Shown here in pieces: positions 62,638 to 64,000 of a stretch of DNA of 64,000 nucleotides. The notes under the pieces were generated by a model. That model saw only the letters and a list, made by a program, of their open reading frames with translations, was not told where the DNA came from and did not search any database. The stretch comes from Acidimicrobiaceae bacterium (GTDB taxonomy: Bacteria > Actinomycetota > Acidimicrobiia > Acidimicrobiales > Palsa-688): contig PMWT01000066.1 in the NCBI GenBank assembly GCA_003166025.1, positions 28,635 to 92,634 of the forward strand, given 5' to 3'. The first letter of the stretch is position 1. Each line of letters starts with the position of its first letter. The position numbers were made by a program, and so were the translations under genes.

Positions 62638-63471
62638 CTATTTGTCCCTCGCCGCCAACCTGTGCTCGATAGTCCGCTCCGGAGCGAGGTCGAGCTCTGG
62701 CCAACGTCTTTCGGGGATGGCACGCAGTACGTCGTCGGGGACCAGGCCGACCAGTTCGCAACGCTCTATGTCCGCCCAGCGGGCGACCTGGTCCCGCACT
62801 TGCTCTGGCCCCACCGAGAAGGGTTGGACCAGGTTGCAGGAAACCTGGACGTGGCCGTCCAAGCCAAAGCCCAAGGCCCGCACCGCAGGCGAGCGTATGA
62901 CGGCCGCGATCGACCGAGCTCGGGCCAGGTCCCTCCCGCCCAGCCAGAGGTTGTAAGCAACCATCAAGGGCCGGCACCCCACCGCGACTGAACCCGCCGA
63001 CGGGTGAGGAGCATGGGGGCCGGCATCGGGGACAAGACCCCACCACGCCTCCCGGCGGAGCTGAGGCAGGGAGCGCTCGGGCCCGTAGAGGAACACCGGC
63101 AGATCCAGCTCGACCGAGGCCCATAGAGCGAAGCGGTCGCGCGCCTCTTGCGCCCGTTCGGCCCCGGACGTACCGGCGGTGGCGTCTCGGACCGGCCAGC
63201 CTTCCAAAGCCACCCAGGGCACGACGTCCAGCACTCCGAAGCGGGGATGAACGCCGCTGTGCCCGCTCAGGTCGAGGAGGGAAACGGCTGTGCGGGCAAG
63301 GTCGCGCACGGCGCCCTCCACCACCTCGTCGTCGCCGGCCATGGTGAGCACGGCGCGGTGATGATCGCCGTCGGCGTGCAGGTCCAAAAGGCAGGCACCG
63401 CAGGCTTGCGCCAGGAGCGCCAGAGCGCCGGCGTCCCTGCCCTCGCTGATATTGACCACGCACTCCAGCAC
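62638..63471 (-). CDS. Glutamate formimidoyltransferase (FTCD N-terminal type)
   Basis: 277 aa. ECVVNISEGRD, DLHADGDHHRAVLTM, SGVHPRFGVLDVVPW, LPVFLYGPERSLPQLRR and PHPSAGSVAVGCRPLMVAYN give the formiminotransferase N and C domains, which move the formimino group to tetrahydrofolate in histidine degradation. It is a stand-alone transferase without the cyclodeaminase domain. GTG 63471 has AGGAGG 5-6 bases upstream, which fixes the start; in-frame sequence upstream is unrelated. It adds to the folate one-carbon theme. Confidence 0.88.
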   Translation of the reverse strand: MLECVVNISEGRDAGALALLAQACGACLLDLHADGDHHRAVLTMAGDDEVVEGAVRDLARTAVSLLDLSGHSGVHPRFGVLDVVPWVALEGWPVRDATAGTSGAERAQEARDRFALWASVELDLPVFLYGPERSLPQLRREAWWGLVPDAGPHAPHPSAGSVAVGCRPLMVAYNLWLGGRDLARARSIAAVIRSPAVRALGFGLDGHVQVSCNLVQPFSVGPEQVRDQVARWADIERCELVGLVPDDVLRAIPERRWPELDLAPERTIEHRLAARDK

Positions 63472-63592
63472 GAAGTCCCTCCTGGGCCCGGTCGTCGTGG
63501 TCCGGTCACCCTGGTACGGGCCGGCGGCGTAGCTCGGCCGGGGCGATCGGTAGGATAGGTCTAAATAAGCTTGCGCGCCAGGGAGGTCTGTG

Positions 63593-63976
63593 ATGCTTGC
63601 CAACATCTTCGGTGACTGGTACTGGCTCGTCCTGGTCGTCATCGTGCTCTTCGGAGGCAGTCAACTGCCCAAGTTGGCGCGCAACAGCGGCGAGGCGCTC
63701 AAAGAGTTCAAGAAGGCCCACGATGAAGCGACCGGGGCGGCGCCACCGGTGGGGCCGGTGGCCGGCCAAACCGCGCTCACGGGTACGGCGAACACCGCCG
63801 CTCCGGCCTATCCGCAAGCTGAGACGGCTCAAGTCGTTGTGCCGGCCGCCCAAGTGGTCCCCCCGACCGCCGAGGAACGCATCACACTCTCCAGAGCAGA
63901 GCTCGATGCTCTCCTGGCCGCCAGGGAGGCACAGATCAAGGCCGACGAGGCCAGCGGGACAAAGCCCCAGGCCTGA
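63593..63976 (+). CDS. tatA: Twin-arginine translocase subunit TatA
   Basis: 127 aa. A single N-terminal membrane helix (WLVLVVIVLFGGSQLP), then the amphipathic helix LARNSGEALKEFKKAHDEA, and a long Pro/Ala-rich, charged tail, the standard TatA layout. ATG 63593 has GGGAGG 6 bases upstream; a GTG lies one codon before. tatC is not in the window, so the rest of the Tat system is elsewhere. It is divergent from the formimidoyltransferase. Confidence 0.88.
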   Translation: MLANIFGDWYWLVLVVIVLFGGSQLPKLARNSGEALKEFKKAHDEATGAAPPVGPVAGQTALTGTANTAAPAYPQAETAQVVVPAAQVVPPTAEERITLSRAELDALLAAREAQIKADEASGTKPQA

Positions 63977-64000
63977 CCCCTGCCTGTCCTAGAGACCCTG

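Overview
This is 64 kb of very GC-rich bacterial DNA with tightly packed genes, many joined by TGATG, TAATG or ATGA stop/start overlaps. A WhiB-family iron-sulfur regulator, a mycothiol-dependent isomerase homologue, the map-rpmJ-rpsM-rpsK-rpsD-rpoA gene order and frequent GTG/TTG starts point to an actinobacterium. Acidimicrobiia is my best guess (inference; no 16S rRNA gene is present).

Region 1 (1-15045, all minus strand) is one fused S10-spc-alpha ribosomal supercluster read from rplC to rpoA: rplC-D-W-B, rpsS, rplV, rpsC, rplP, rpmC, rpsQ, rplN, rplX, rplE, rpsN, rpsH, rplF, rplR, rpsE, rpmD, rplO, secY, adk, map, rpmJ, rpsM, rpsK, rpsD, rpoA (cut by the window edge). Two usual members are missing from their usual places: rpsJ before rplC and infA between map and rpmJ. 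A good sigma-70-type promoter and a leader hairpin precede rplC, so transcription appears to start there. Several ribosomal proteins carry long low-complexity charged tails: L22, L4, S3 and S17 acidic, L5 and L29 basic.

Region 2 (15066-26975) holds an M1-type metallopeptidase, a flippase-glycosyltransferase fusion, a complete branched-chain amino-acid (Liv) ABC transporter whose LivM has a large duplicated N-terminal extension, and a two-gene DrrAB-like exporter.

Region 3 (26998-45813) is accessory: VOC/glyoxalase proteins, a metallo-beta-lactamase-fold hydrolase, a serine beta-lactamase-like hydrolase, two WYL regulators (one with a C9 tract near its 3' end), a DUF4349 protein, a glycan-degradation patch (GH172/DUF2961, the 3' remnant of a GH116 gene, a TIM-barrel/FGE-sulfatase fusion), a broken tyrosine recombinase beside tRNA-Thr(CGT), a nitroreductase, an MFS exporter and glucuronate isomerase. 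The remnants suggest past insertion and decay.

Region 4 (45867-63976) is core metabolism plus unusual items: DedA, a one-frame PurN-PurH fusion, FolD and MetF (folate-linked one-carbon and purine supply), an orphan DNA methyltransferase, isocitrate and malate dehydrogenases, a GH2 glycosidase, a MoxR-VWA pair, an isochorismatase-fold protein with its catalytic residues replaced, WhiB preceded by two perfect palindromes, a glutamate formimidoyltransferase and TatA.
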